Source: an uncultured Alistipes sp. (GTDB taxonomy: Bacteria; Bacteroidota; Bacteroidia; Bacteroidales; Rikenellaceae). From it: DNA of 64,000 nucleotides. How positions within the stretch are numbered: position 1 is the stretch's first letter; each line of letters opens with the position of its first letter. The notes below the pieces were generated by a model. That model saw only the letters and a list, made by a program, of their open reading frames with translations, did no database searches and had not been told where the DNA came from. The stretch covers positions 775,446-839,445 of the forward strand of contig CALURC010000016.1 of the NCBI GenBank assembly GCA_944323075.1, in the 5' to 3' direction. Below are positions 9,923 through 18,639 of this stretch, piece by piece. The translations under genes and the position numbers were made by a program.

Positions 9923-10645
9923 CTAAATTTTCAAATAAAAATCGTCCACAAGTTCTTTATAAGGAACGGAGTAATCGGAGGATCCACTCTCGAGTAAGGT
10001 CAAAGTATCGATGTAGAGACGTCCTGGTTCGGCTGTAAACTCAGACAATACACGTCTGGGCGCTTTACCACTACGAGTCACCACATCGGTTCGACGAATA
10101 GGAAACAACCCATTGCGTGCAGCTTCCATAACAAAATCCCGATACGTTTCTATCGGCAACACAACAGCAAAACGCCCGGTTGTACACAATAATTTTGCCA
10201 CACCACTCAATAGCTCGCTGTAAGGCAACGCATCAGCATGTCGTGCTCGACTACGCCCTGCGTCTGATGCCCGTAACGAATCGACAAAATAGGGTGGATT
10301 AGAAACGATCCGTTGATAGATTCCCGGGGTACTCCGACTACAAAATTCAGAAAAGGAGCATGCATGCAATACAAGGCGATCATGCCAAACAGACCTACTA
10401 AAATTTTCGGCCGCATCTACACAACTATCCAAGTCAATCTCAACCGCCTCTATCCGAGCCAACGCATTCCTTTGTGCGGCCATGAGTGCTATCAACCCGG
10501 TTCCTGTTCCAATATCCAGCACGCGCAATGCCTCCATTCCAATATCGAACCAAGCCCCCAACAAAACACCGTCCGTTCCAACTTTCATCGCCGAGCGTGT
10601 CTGTCGAATCTCAAACTGCTTAAAAACAAAAGAATCGTTGGCCAT
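9923..10645 (-). CDS. tRNA1(Val) A37 N6-methyltransferase-like protein
   Basis: A 240-residue class I SAM methyltransferase. It has a motif I of the form VLDIGTGTGLIALM near residue 40, and the N6-adenine signature NPPY in IVSNPPYFVDS. The N-terminus (FKQFEIRQTRSAMKVGTDGVLLGAW) is typical of the TrmN6/YfiC family, which methylates A37 of tRNA1(Val). It is preceded by a terminator-like hairpin (10684-10714) that should separate it from the FKBP genes, so it is probably a single-gene unit; no clear promoter is seen. Confidence 0.88.
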   Translation of the reverse strand: MANDSFVFKQFEIRQTRSAMKVGTDGVLLGAWFDIGMEALRVLDIGTGTGLIALMAAQRNALARIEAVEIDLDSCVDAAENFSRSVWHDRLVLHACSFSEFCSRSTPGIYQRIVSNPPYFVDSLRASDAGRSRARHADALPYSELLSGVAKLLCTTGRFAVVLPIETYRDFVMEAARNGLFPIRRTDVVTRSGKAPRRVLSEFTAEPGRLYIDTLTLLESGSSDYSVPYKELVDDFYLKI

Positions 10646-10683
10646 TTTTTCAATCTTGATGTCCCCTAAGTTATTATTAAAAT

Positions 10684-10714
10684 CGAGGGGAAGAAAAAAT
10701 TTTCCTCCCCCTCG
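10684..10714 (-). terminator. Terminator after the FKBP lipoprotein genes
   Basis: On the minus strand CGAGGGGGAGGAAAA pairs imperfectly with a TTTTCTTCCCCTCG arm and is followed by ATTTTAAT. It lies about 40 nt after the stop of the large FKBP gene and before trmN6. Confidence 0.65.
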
Positions 10715-10752
10715 CTATTTCTATGTCCAAAAAATGGAATGTGAATGACCTG

Positions 10753-12156
10753 TTATTTCATTATGTATTGCTCGACATTTACCATTCCGACCTGGCCCAA
10801 ATAATTAGCCATATCGCCCTTAAATTCGATCTGATCGCGATAGACCGAAGGATTATCTTTCAAGTTCAACTTGTCCTGCATGGGTCCTTCGGGCAATTCA
10901 ATAGCAATTACTTTTTCAGCCTCACTTGCGGTTCGAGTATCTGCAATCAAAATATTGGTTTTCACATTAATCGTATCCGAATAAACCGCATCCGTCGCAA
11001 CATTCGTTCCTTCCACAGCTCCGACTATATATCCTCGCACCCAAACTCCTTTTTCAAACTCTTTTTGTTCCTTAAATCCAGCCACGTTATAAGGATGTAA
11101 AGTCGTCCCCTCTCCATTGGGATGGAGCACTTCTATCGTATAACGCAACGGTGTATATGGATTGATCCATGTTCCATCACTGGGAGTTTGAGATCGACTC
11201 CCATAACCGTACAACGATGTGAAGACCGTTTCTGCTGTCTCTCCATACTTCATGCCTACAATAGCCTTATAAAAGCCTTGTATGTAACTCGTATCCGTTC
11301 CATTGGTAGAAACTTTCAATGAATCATACTTGGTTCCGATTGAGGTATCGTAGATATTATACTTTTTCGCCGTATCAGCAATATTTGTATCGAAAATAAA
11401 CCCATCAAGGAATCGTCCAACATAATATACACACACCGTCGTGTCGTCCGATACGGTCAATGTATCTTTTTTCCCTAACTCCAAAGTCTGCCGGTATACA
11501 TTTTTAGCAATGGTATCGTCGACCCGTTTTCCCCAATTATTATAAGCAAACTGTTGTACTTGTTCCGTCTCATATGCAACAGGATCCGGGACTATTTTTT
11601 TAAGCTCCAAATCCATAATAATTGCGACATCTCCTCCTATCGCAGAAACCTGACCTTCATATCCACCTGTAAATGAAGCCCCATTCGTACCATAGGCCAA
11701 AGAAGGAGGAATATACGCTCTAACTACATCGCCTTCATTCATAGTTGCCAAAGCGTCATATACACCTTGTATCACTCCAACCGTATCGGTTTTACTAAAT
11801 TTCACAAATTCTGGCTCATAATGAGTATAATATTCAAATGATCCCATCAAACGAGCTGTTGCACTATCGCGAGACACAAAAATGTTTCCCGAATAAAGAG
11901 CTCGTCCCGTATAATTCAAAGAAACCCAATTACCATCTACCGGAGGTTTAACCACACTACTTTCTGACGACGAACTGAGTTTTTTGACATACACGCCAGA
12001 TGGAAGACGCGTAGCACCATCTCCGTACAATTCCATCCAGGTTTCGAAAGCCAATTTCCTTTTGGCTTCTATATCATCTTCAACTTTTTCCGCACAAGCT
12101 GCAACGACACAAGCGACACAAAAAATCGCTCCCCATAAACGCAGTTTTCCTTTCAT
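10753..12156 (-). CDS. Lipoprotein with two FKBP-type PPIase domains and a DUF6359-like C-terminus
   Basis: A 467-residue lipoprotein: the lipobox Cys is at about residue 21 (VVAACAE). Residues about 70-190 form one FKBP-like module (VSLNYTGRAL...MNEGDVVRAYIPPSLAYG). Residues about 215-345 form a second, more divergent one (VCVYYVGRFLDGFIFDTN...GMKYGETAETVF). The last 115 residues (GVWVRGYIVGAV...NILIADT...ELPEG) look like the OB-fold-type DUF6359 module of Bacteroidales surface proteins. It probably folds or escorts proteins at the outer membrane. It overlaps the upstream FKBP-like gene by 4 nt (ATGA), so the two are coupled. Confidence 0.75.
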   Translation of the reverse strand: MKGKLRLWGAIFCVACVVAACAEKVEDDIEAKRKLAFETWMELYGDGATRLPSGVYVKKLSSSSESSVVKPPVDGNWVSLNYTGRALYSGNIFVSRDSATARLMGSFEYYTHYEPEFVKFSKTDTVGVIQGVYDALATMNEGDVVRAYIPPSLAYGTNGASFTGGYEGQVSAIGGDVAIIMDLELKKIVPDPVAYETEQVQQFAYNNWGKRVDDTIAKNVYRQTLELGKKDTLTVSDDTTVCVYYVGRFLDGFIFDTNIADTAKKYNIYDTSIGTKYDSLKVSTNGTDTSYIQGFYKAIVGMKYGETAETVFTSLYGYGSRSQTPSDGTWINPYTPLRYTIEVLHPNGEGTTLHPYNVAGFKEQKEFEKGVWVRGYIVGAVEGTNVATDAVYSDTINVKTNILIADTRTASEAEKVIAIELPEGPMQDKLNLKDNPSVYRDQIEFKGDMANYLGQVGMVNVEQYIMK

Positions 12157-12689
12157 GGTTTTACTACATTATTAATTTTAACAGACCATACGGTCGGTTC
12201 ATCAGGCCCTAAAGCCCCCATATTCACACTTCCATAAGCCAGATCCGAGGTGACGAATAACAGTAATGAATCATTCATTCTATTACCGACCAAACCCGAC
12301 TCAACTCCTTTCAAGAGCGGTGTATACCCCAACCTAATACGGCGAGGAGTCATATCCCAATACGCCGTATTGAGTGTCTCGCTTCCTGATGGCAACCACT
12401 CCTGAACATTGGTATAAAACAGAGTACCCAACGGAGACCCGAATGTATAGGCAGCGAAATTGAATGTCACTGAATCGCCGTATTCGATTACCGGATCACT
12501 TTCATACCCTTCGCGATCGGCATTAACGACATAACGGTACACCCCTCCTTCAACAGTATATTCTCCTTCCTGACGGGAAAGGTAACTTTCGAACGAGTCT
12601 CGTTGATCTATAAGAAAGTCTTCCTCCTTATTACAGCCGACAAGAACGAAGACCCAGATTCCTATGATTATCTTCAGTAAATAATTCAC
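12153..12689 (-). CDS. FKBP-like lipoprotein
   Basis: A 178-residue lipoprotein with a short signal peptide and lipobox Cys at about residue 19 (FVLVGCNKEED). The C-terminal half (GYTPLLKGVESGLVGNRMNDSLLLFVTSDLAYG) keeps the FKBP flap and the LAYG strand, but many catalytic aromatic residues are not obvious, so isomerase activity is uncertain. It is first in a two-gene operon with the larger FKBP lipoprotein. Similar tandem FKBP lipoproteins are common in Bacteroidales. Confidence 0.72.
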   Translation of the reverse strand: MNYLLKIIIGIWVFVLVGCNKEEDFLIDQRDSFESYLSRQEGEYTVEGGVYRYVVNADREGYESDPVIEYGDSVTFNFAAYTFGSPLGTLFYTNVQEWLPSGSETLNTAYWDMTPRRIRLGYTPLLKGVESGLVGNRMNDSLLLFVTSDLAYGSVNMGALGPDEPTVWSVKINNVVKP

Positions 12690-12710
12690 TTATAAAAACA
12701 AAATAGGGAA

Positions 12711-12740
12711 CAAATTTACAACTATTTTGACAAAAACAAA
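12711..12740 (-). promoter_or_regulatory. Putative promoter of the FKBP lipoprotein operon
   Basis: On the minus strand a TAAATTTG -7 element (12711-12718) is preceded after 18 nt by TTTG (12737-12740). The spacer is one base shorter than the usual 19-21 nt. The start codon is 21 nt downstream of the -7 element. Confidence 0.4.
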
Positions 12741-12826
12741 AGATTGCTCTGTTTCCTCACTATTAGAACTTATTTACCGCAAAAATATTGTATGGTTAGG
12801 TTGATTTATTTCCGTTTCAAATGCAA

Positions 12827-12850
12827 GACAGGAGCCCCCAAGCTCCTGTC
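12827..12850 (-). terminator. Hairpin after the phosphate transporter gene
   Basis: A perfect 9-bp stem GACAGGAGC / GCTCCTGTC with a 6-nt loop sits 28 nt after the transporter stop on the minus strand. It is not followed by a long U-run, so it may be an RNA 3'-end stabiliser or a weak terminator. Confidence 0.5.
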
Positions 12851-12878
12851 CTATCAATCATTTATTTCGAAAGTTCAC

Positions 12879-15104
12879 CTATTGCTCTGAGGCCAGAAAG
12901 TACTTCTGAGCCTTCAACAGATTTCGACTCTGAAGCACCATGGTTTTAGTCTCATTGATAATGGTCAGATAGAGGATACTGCTTCGCGTCGTCGAAGCTT
13001 TCGCTTTCACCCGCTTAATCTGACTCTTAATCGCAGCGGCCAGGGTATCGAACAATTCGTCCCGCATACGCAGAATCTCATCCAGATCGGCAAAATTATT
13101 CGAACTCAACATCTTGTTAATCCGGGCATATATTGCACTCACCTGATCATTAACCCGTTTCAAATCCTCCAACTGATCGACACGGAAACCTTCGTGATTA
13201 TTGTTTATATGATCGAAGCTCGGACGCGTAATATGAACCAATGCTTTAGCCACCTCGTCAAGATAGTCAACCACCTGAACATAATAGTGACCCGTTTCCA
13301 CATAGTTCTCTTGCAGTTCAATCAAAGTCGGCAGAACTTCGTGTTTGCGCTCATGAGCGACTTGATAGAGCTCTTCTGACTCCCGGACCATCTTTTTCAA
13401 CAACTTACGGTCTTCATTGAACAACCCGATCAACGTCTGGTTATAGATCGTAGTCACCTTACTCATCGTCTCCGTCACCTCTTTCACACTCCGGCCGACA
13501 ATCGATTTTTCGTCCATCGCTTCATGCTCGGCCTGTTTTTCTGCCTCTTTTTTCAATTTACGATTGTGAACCAACGTACTTTGAATCATCAGATAACCGC
13601 AGAGCAAAGTCAATGCCGCAACAGCGATAGCCTGACCCCATTCAAGAATTGCAGCTACGATAAATGCAATCGTAAATGCGATCAATGCCGTAAAGAACCA
13701 TCCGGCAATCACGGTCAACACTCCGGTGATCCGATACACGGCACTTTCACGTCCCCATGCACGGTCTGACAAAGAGCTACCCATTGCCACCATAAACGTT
13801 ACATAGGTTGTAGACAAAGGCAACTGTAAGGATGTAGCCGCCGAAATCAACAATGAGGCCACCGTCAAATTGACTGTCGCACGGATCAAATCGAAAGGAG
13901 CCTTATCCTTGTTTCGAACCGGCACGAAACGGCTGGCAACAAAACGTTGAACACGTTCAGGCATATATTTTTCATAGTTCTTATTGAAATTAATCGCTGT
14001 CCTGACGATAGCACGAGACACAGAGGTCGATCCGAATCGTTCGATACCAGCATCCTGCCGAGCCAGATTAATCTCGGTATCGGATACAGTTTGTGCCTTT
14101 TTCGAGAACCACAAGGTAACCACCATGATAGCGCCCGAAATGAAAAGGACCAACAGATTGGCTACGACCGGTTCATTCAAACCACTCATCAACATATTCG
14201 TATCACCGGAAGCATGAACAATCTGATATGCATCGACACCCGCAACGAAAACCCCGATGAAGTTCACCAGGTCATTTCCTGCAAAAGCCAATGCTAACGA
14301 GAAAGTTCCCGCAAGAACCGTTATCTTCAATATATTGACTTTCACCAGATACAAAAGGAACATTATGAAACTCCAGCCAACCAGCAGGACTCCCAAAAAG
14401 ATCATTTTATGAGTCTCCATCCACGCCATCCAGTCTGCAGGTATGATATTCGTTCCTTTCAATCCTTTAAAGACGGCGAAATAGGTAATCGCAGTGAGAG
14501 CTATGCCGCACCACACTGACCCAAAAGTTTTCAGATTCTTCTTATACCGGAACGAAAAGATCAATCGAGTTATATACATGATTACTGTTCCGAATACGAA
14601 AGCAATCACTACGGAGAGTAATATTCCGCCGATAATCACCATCGCATTTCCCGTATTGATCATATCTCCCATCGTGGCCTTCGTACCATCCGGTAAAGTT
14701 GCCAGCGCACCACTCGATATCTTAAATATACAGATTCCGACAGCAGCACCCAACAGTCCGAAAACCAAAGAGACCGTTGTCGAAGTCGGCATACCAAGCG
14801 TATTGAAAATATCGAGCAGAATCACATTCGTAAACATCACGGCAAGGAAAAGCAACATGACTTCTGAGAATGTGAACATTTCGGGATGGAATACACCGCT
14901 ACGAGCGACCTCCATCATTCCGCTGGAGGTTAACGCTCCAACAATGATTCCGACGGATGCAACCGTCATAATAACATAACGGGGGGCAACTTTAGAACCC
15001 AACGCCGAGTTCAAAAAGTTCACCGCATCATTCGCGACACCGACGATCAAACCGGATACGGCAAGCGCCAACATAATGATTACGATAACGAGATACAAAT
15101 CCAT
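12879..15104 (-). CDS. Pit-type inorganic phosphate transporter with C-terminal PhoU-like region
   Basis: A 741-residue inner-membrane protein. The duplicated Pit signature is present as GVANDAVNFLNSALGSKV (about residues 22-40) and AGNDLVNFIGVFVAG (about 273-288), with the conserved LPLSTTYVTFMVAMG near 426. Known Pit proteins import phosphate or metal-phosphate with a cation gradient. After the last helices (about residue 510) comes a roughly 230-residue hydrophilic helical region rich in Lys, Glu and Leu that resembles DUF47/PhoU-like bundles, normally a separate protein. The fusion probably couples transport to internal regulation. Single-gene unit. Confidence 0.88.
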   Translation of the reverse strand: MDLYLVIVIIMLALAVSGLIVGVANDAVNFLNSALGSKVAPRYVIMTVASVGIIVGALTSSGMMEVARSGVFHPEMFTFSEVMLLFLAVMFTNVILLDIFNTLGMPTSTTVSLVFGLLGAAVGICIFKISSGALATLPDGTKATMGDMINTGNAMVIIGGILLSVVIAFVFGTVIMYITRLIFSFRYKKNLKTFGSVWCGIALTAITYFAVFKGLKGTNIIPADWMAWMETHKMIFLGVLLVGWSFIMFLLYLVKVNILKITVLAGTFSLALAFAGNDLVNFIGVFVAGVDAYQIVHASGDTNMLMSGLNEPVVANLLVLFISGAIMVVTLWFSKKAQTVSDTEINLARQDAGIERFGSTSVSRAIVRTAINFNKNYEKYMPERVQRFVASRFVPVRNKDKAPFDLIRATVNLTVASLLISAATSLQLPLSTTYVTFMVAMGSSLSDRAWGRESAVYRITGVLTVIAGWFFTALIAFTIAFIVAAILEWGQAIAVAALTLLCGYLMIQSTLVHNRKLKKEAEKQAEHEAMDEKSIVGRSVKEVTETMSKVTTIYNQTLIGLFNEDRKLLKKMVRESEELYQVAHERKHEVLPTLIELQENYVETGHYYVQVVDYLDEVAKALVHITRPSFDHINNNHEGFRVDQLEDLKRVNDQVSAIYARINKMLSSNNFADLDEILRMRDELFDTLAAAIKSQIKRVKAKASTTRSSILYLTIINETKTMVLQSRNLLKAQKYFLASEQ

Positions 15105-15283
15105 AATTGATTATTATTTGATTTCTAATTTTTTTTATAATAATATCATTTATTCTCGCCAACCTCTCACCTTCTCGCTCACCAAATCAAACGGTTACAC
15201 ATTTTCGGCTGCAAAAATAAAAGAATTCGGCAACATTCCGAGACGTACTGTCAAAAAATAACCGTTTTGTAACATCCTTTAAT

Positions 15284-15874
15284 TTACAACCGTTTCAATG
15301 CGATTCGGACCAGTTCCTCCACCGAAACCCCGGGAGACTCTTTATGTATCTCTCGAAGGACCTTTTCTGCCGCCTGACGTGCAAAGCCCAACATAGTAAG
15401 AGCCGACACGGCTTCACCAAAGACATCATCCGTACTGTTATTGTATGTTGTTGTCATGGCAGAATCGGAGCCGATTGAACCGATCTTATCTCGCAGCTCA
15501 ACAATAATCTTTTGTGCCGTTTTCAAACCGAGTCCTTTTACTGTTTTCAACACTTCGGCCTGTCCGGCGGAGACAATCCGGGTCACCTCTTCGGAAGTAA
15601 ACGACGACAGAATCATCCGTGCTGTATTCCCCCCTACTCCAGAAACCCCGATCAACAGACGAAATATATCGCGTTCTGCCCGGTCATAAAACCCATAAAG
15701 CACCTGAGCATCCTCTCGTACAACAAAATGTGTATAAAGCTTAACTTCTGTCTGGGATCCGATCCGCGAAAAAGTCTGAATCGAGATATTCAAAAAATAG
15801 CCCACTCCGCCAGCCTCTACGACAGCCGAAGCAGGAGTCAACGACTCAATTCGTCCGGTTATATATTCATACAT
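15284..15874 (-). CDS. ruvA: Holliday junction branch migration protein RuvA
   Basis: A 196-residue DNA-binding subunit that loads RuvB on Holliday junctions. The N-terminal OB domain begins MYEYITGRIESLTPA. Two helix-hairpin-helix motifs follow: GVSGVGGNTARMIL near residue 78 and VKGLGLKTAQKIIVEL near residue 113. The C-terminal RuvB-contacting three-helix domain ends ALKRL. Its length is normal. No ruvB or ruvC is adjacent. It is transcribed divergently from the OmpH-like gene. Confidence 0.96.
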   Translation of the reverse strand: MYEYITGRIESLTPASAVVEAGGVGYFLNISIQTFSRIGSQTEVKLYTHFVVREDAQVLYGFYDRAERDIFRLLIGVSGVGGNTARMILSSFTSEEVTRIVSAGQAEVLKTVKGLGLKTAQKIIVELRDKIGSIGSDSAMTTTYNNSTDDVFGEAVSALTMLGFARQAAEKVLREIHKESPGVSVEELVRIALKRL

Positions 15875-15899
15875 AGAATATCACATCTTGATTTTAATA

Positions 15900-15907
15900 C
15901 AAAAATA
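15900..15907 (-). promoter_or_regulatory. Putative -7 element of ruvA
   Basis: TATTTTTG on the minus strand, 26 nt upstream of the ruvA ATG, fits TAnnTTTG. There is no clear -33 box. It lies only about 22 nt from the opposing -7 element of the OmpH-like gene. Confidence 0.35.
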
Positions 15908-15929
15908 GACAAATGAAAAGAAATATTAA

Positions 15930-15937
15930 TATATTTG
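15930..15937 (+). promoter_or_regulatory. Putative -7 element of the OmpH-like gene
   Basis: TATATTTG on the plus strand fits TAnnTTTG. It implies a leader of roughly 80 nt before the ATG at 16022. No TTTG is visible at the -33 distance, so support is partial. Confidence 0.4.
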
Positions 15938-16021
15938 CACAACAATCGGTCGGAAAGGCTTTTGCTGAAAGACCAAAATTTCCAATGAAAAACATTAAAA
16001 AATATTTTTAGCTTAATTCAC

Positions 16022-16660
16022 ATGAAAAAAGTTTTATTCCCCTTGTTGGCCGTCGTGATCATGGCAACCGGCTGTAACCAAAACAAAAATGCGTCCGGAA
16101 ATGAAGCAGCCCCTGCTCCCGATTCAACGAGTACCAGCAGCAATTCCACCATCACCGAAGGAATGATCGCCTACGTCAACATCGACACGCTGGTCAGCAA
16201 ATATAACTTTTATAAAGATCTTCAGGCCGAATACGAGGCGAAAGCTAAAAAAGCCGATAACGAGCTGAGCTCTAAAGGCCGTAGCCTGCAGAACGATGTA
16301 CAAGATTTCCAGAACAAAATTGACAAAGGTCTGGTAACCCGTTCCGAGGCAGCCACCATGCAGGAAAATCTCGAAAAGAAACAACAGGATTTTCTCACTC
16401 ATCGGGACAAAGTTATGAACGAATTGGCGGAAGAGGAACAAGTTATGTTGAACAAAATCCACTACAACATCACGGAATACCTCAAGGAATTCAACAAAGA
16501 CCACCGTTTCAAAGTTATTTTAAGCACATCTGCAGGTGGACCGATTTTGAATGCTGATCCGGAACTGGACATTACAAACGTCGTATTGGAAGGATTAAAC
16601 AGCCAGTATGTTCCCGAAAAGGCTGCTGCCGATTCCGACAAAGAAGCTGAAAAGAAATAA
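16022..16660 (+). CDS. OmpH/Skp-family lipoprotein chaperone
   Basis: A 212-residue lipoprotein with lipobox Cys near residue 19 (VIMATGCNQ), a Ser/Thr/Ala-rich spacer, then the OmpH core: MIAYVNIDTLVSKYNFYKDL, a long coiled coil (about residues 75-150) and a C-terminal strand pair (FKVILSTSAGGPILNADPELDITNVVLEGLN). Skp of Proteobacteria is a soluble periplasmic trimer that escorts outer-membrane proteins; here the same fold is membrane-tethered, as is common in Bacteroidota. Single gene with its own terminator. Confidence 0.88.
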   Translation: MKKVLFPLLAVVIMATGCNQNKNASGNEAAPAPDSTSTSSNSTITEGMIAYVNIDTLVSKYNFYKDLQAEYEAKAKKADNELSSKGRSLQNDVQDFQNKIDKGLVTRSEAATMQENLEKKQQDFLTHRDKVMNELAEEEQVMLNKIHYNITEYLKEFNKDHRFKVILSTSAGGPILNADPELDITNVVLEGLNSQYVPEKAAADSDKEAEKK

Positions 16661-16683
16661 AATTAGATCCAATCATCATATGG

Positions 16684-16720
16684 AAAAACTCCGGAGCTTT
16701 TCGCGTTCCGGAGTTTTTAT
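16684..16720 (+). terminator. Intrinsic terminator of the OmpH-like gene
   Basis: The arms AAAAACTCCGGA and TCCGGAGTTTTT form a perfect 12-bp stem with an 11-nt loop, and the T-run is part of the second arm. It lies 24 nt after the stop codon. Confidence 0.88.
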
Positions 16721-16803
16721 TATCACCACCGGCCATCACCTCCTACGGAGATTTTTAATTCTCCTTTTTTTTCTTTTACTTTGCAGATACAACAACCAAG
16801 AAA

Positions 16804-17217
16804 ATGCGTCGTAAATTCACTTTATATCTGAAAGTGACTATTCGCCGATTGAGCAATCCGGTGTTTTTTATGCTGTTGGCTTTGTCGCTCATTCTTTGGT
16901 ATGTCACCAAATTAAGCTACACCTACTCCGCCGATATCAATATTCCTGTCCGAATCGACAGCACGCTCTTTTCAGTGCGTTGTAATGTCGAAGGTGTCGG
17001 CTATCATATTCTTTTACACAAAATCGCCCCCCGAAAAAACGGTGTTGTTATCTCATCCGACAATGTCGCCGTCATTCCTTCCGCGACCAAAGCCGGACTA
17101 TACGACATTTCACCCTTTTCGTTGCAAAACATCATTTCGACACAAATAAGCGATTTAAAAATTCGTTCGGTCGATTCCCCCATTGAGATCGAAATTCGTC
17201 GACAAAACAATGATTAA
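16804..17217 (+). CDS. Short YbbR-like membrane-anchored protein
   Basis: A 137-residue protein with one N-terminal membrane helix (NPVFFMLLALSLILWYVTKL, about residues 18-37) and a periplasmic beta-rich domain with one YbbR-like repeat. In other Bacteroidota a YbbR-like gene sits directly before coaE, as here, and that context supports the call more than the sequence does. It is much shorter than multi-repeat YbbR proteins. It overlaps coaE by 8 nt and heads a five-gene operon. A weak -7-like TTACTTTG occurs 20 nt upstream of the start (16776-16783). Confidence 0.6.
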   Translation: MRRKFTLYLKVTIRRLSNPVFFMLLALSLILWYVTKLSYTYSADINIPVRIDSTLFSVRCNVEGVGYHILLHKIAPRKNGVVISSDNVAVIPSATKAGLYDISPFSLQNIISTQISDLKIRSVDSPIEIEIRRQNND

Positions 17218-17791
17218 AATCGGTATAACCGGAGGTATCGGAAGCGGGAAAAGCACGATATGCCGTGTATTTTCCGTATTAGGAGTTGCAGTGTATGACT
17301 CCGATTCCCGCGCACGTAAATTGATGCACTCAAACCCTGAAGTCGTTGCAGCAATTCGCGAACTTTTCGGAGACAATGCCTATATTCATGGAAGCCTGAA
17401 TCGTTCCTATATTGCCGAACTGGTTTTCCACCAACCGGATATGAGAGAAAAACTCAATCATATAGTTCATCCCGCTGTAGCTATGGATTTTGACACATGG
17501 GCCGAACGCCAAAAAGGGCATTATGTCATTGAAGAGGCAGCTATTCTGTTCGAAAGCGGAGCCTACAGGAATATGGATGCCGTTGTAACGGTCAGTACTC
17601 CCGAAGAACAGCGAATCCGACGTACCTGCCTACGCGATGGTACGGACGAACAGTCGGTCCGGCAACGAATCGCCGCCCAATTGAGCGAAGAGGAGCGAGT
17701 CGCCCGAGCCGATTATGTCATTGTATCCGATGATCAGACTCCCGTCATTGCACAGATACTGAAACTTCACGAAATTTTCAATCGTCTATGA
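17210..17791 (+). CDS. coaE: Dephospho-CoA kinase
   Basis: Phosphorylates the 3'-OH of dephospho-CoA in the last step of coenzyme A synthesis. The 193-residue protein starts MIKIGITGGIGSGKST, a P-loop at the extreme N-terminus as in all CoaE, and contains the substrate-region motifs YDSDSRARKLM and a central EEAAILFESGAYRNMD stretch. I chose the ATG at 17210, which overlaps the ybbR-like stop, over an upstream TTG because the P-loop follows at once. The 3' end overlaps folP by 4 nt (ATGA). Confidence 0.95.
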   Translation: MIKIGITGGIGSGKSTICRVFSVLGVAVYDSDSRARKLMHSNPEVVAAIRELFGDNAYIHGSLNRSYIAELVFHQPDMREKLNHIVHPAVAMDFDTWAERQKGHYVIEEAAILFESGAYRNMDAVVTVSTPEEQRIRRTCLRDGTDEQSVRQRIAAQLSEEERVARADYVIVSDDQTPVIAQILKLHEIFNRL

Positions 17792-18639
17792 AACTCCGAA
17801 TCGGACATACAGAACTGTCATTACAACGACCTGTAGTAATGACCATCATTAATGTCACGCCCGACTCATTTTATGAAAAAAGCCGGACTCGTTTTCCAGA
17901 CGAGATCCTCAACCGGGCCGAGCAGGCAATTTCCGACGGAGCCGCCATTCTGGACATCGGAGGATATTCATCCCGTCCGGGTGCAGCCGATGTCCCGGCA
18001 GAAGAGGAGTTTCGTCGTATTGCCACCGCATTGGAGCCCATCCGCAGGAAGTTTCCCGACATACCGATTTCGATCGACACGTTTCGGGCGGAGGTTCTGG
18101 AACAGGTTGTGTCCCATTTCGGACCATGTATGACCAACGACATCACGGCAGCCAGTGCGGATCCGAGAATAGCCGAAGTGGCCGCCCTGAATCACCTCCC
18201 CTTCGTCGCCATGCACATGCGAGGTACCCCGCAAAACATGCAGTCGTTAACCCAATACGATGATTTTCTCGGTGAAATCCGTCGGTACTTTTTCTCGAAA
18301 ATCGATTTTCTCCGTCGATCGGGTGTCAAACAGATCATCCTCGATCCGGGTTTCGGCTTCTCGAAAACTGTAGAACAGAATTTTTTTCTATTAAATCACC
18401 TGTCCGAAGTCTTTCAGGGGATGGGTTGTCCGATCCTCTCCGGCATATCAAGGAAATCCATGATATACAAAACCTTAGAGACAACTCCCGATCAAGCGCT
18501 CACCGGAACCATCGCGCTCCATTGGGAGTGTCTGCGTCAAGGTAGCTCGATTCTCAGAGTTCACGACACACGGGAAGCTGCACAAGTTATACGACTTTAC
18601 GAACAATTCGTATCTTCGCAAAAAAATGATCGATCATGA
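17788..18639 (+). CDS. folP: Dihydropteroate synthase
   Basis: Condenses p-aminobenzoate with the pterin diphosphate to form dihydropteroate in folate synthesis. The 283 residues contain the TIM-barrel motifs [15 protein letters not shown], the [16 protein letters not shown] loop (the family usually has G(G/A)xSTRPGA), [24 protein letters not shown] and [10 protein letters not shown]. The Tyr in the GGYSSRPG loop replaces the more common Glu, which is seen in some Bacteroidota as I recall. It overlaps coaE and the lolD-like gene by 4 nt each, so translation is probably coupled. Confidence 0.95.
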   Translation: MKLRIGHTELSLQRPVVMTIINVTPDSFYEKSRTRFPDEILNRAEQAISDGAAILDIGGYSSRPGAADVPAEEEFRRIATALEPIRRKFPDIPISIDTFRAEVLEQVVSHFGPCMTNDITAASADPRIAEVAALNHLPFVAMHMRGTPQNMQSLTQYDDFLGEIRRYFFSKIDFLRRSGVKQIILDPGFGFSKTVEQNFFLLNHLSEVFQGMGCPILSGISRKSMIYKTLETTPDQALTGTIALHWECLRQGSSILRVHDTREAAQVIRLYEQFVSSQKNDRS

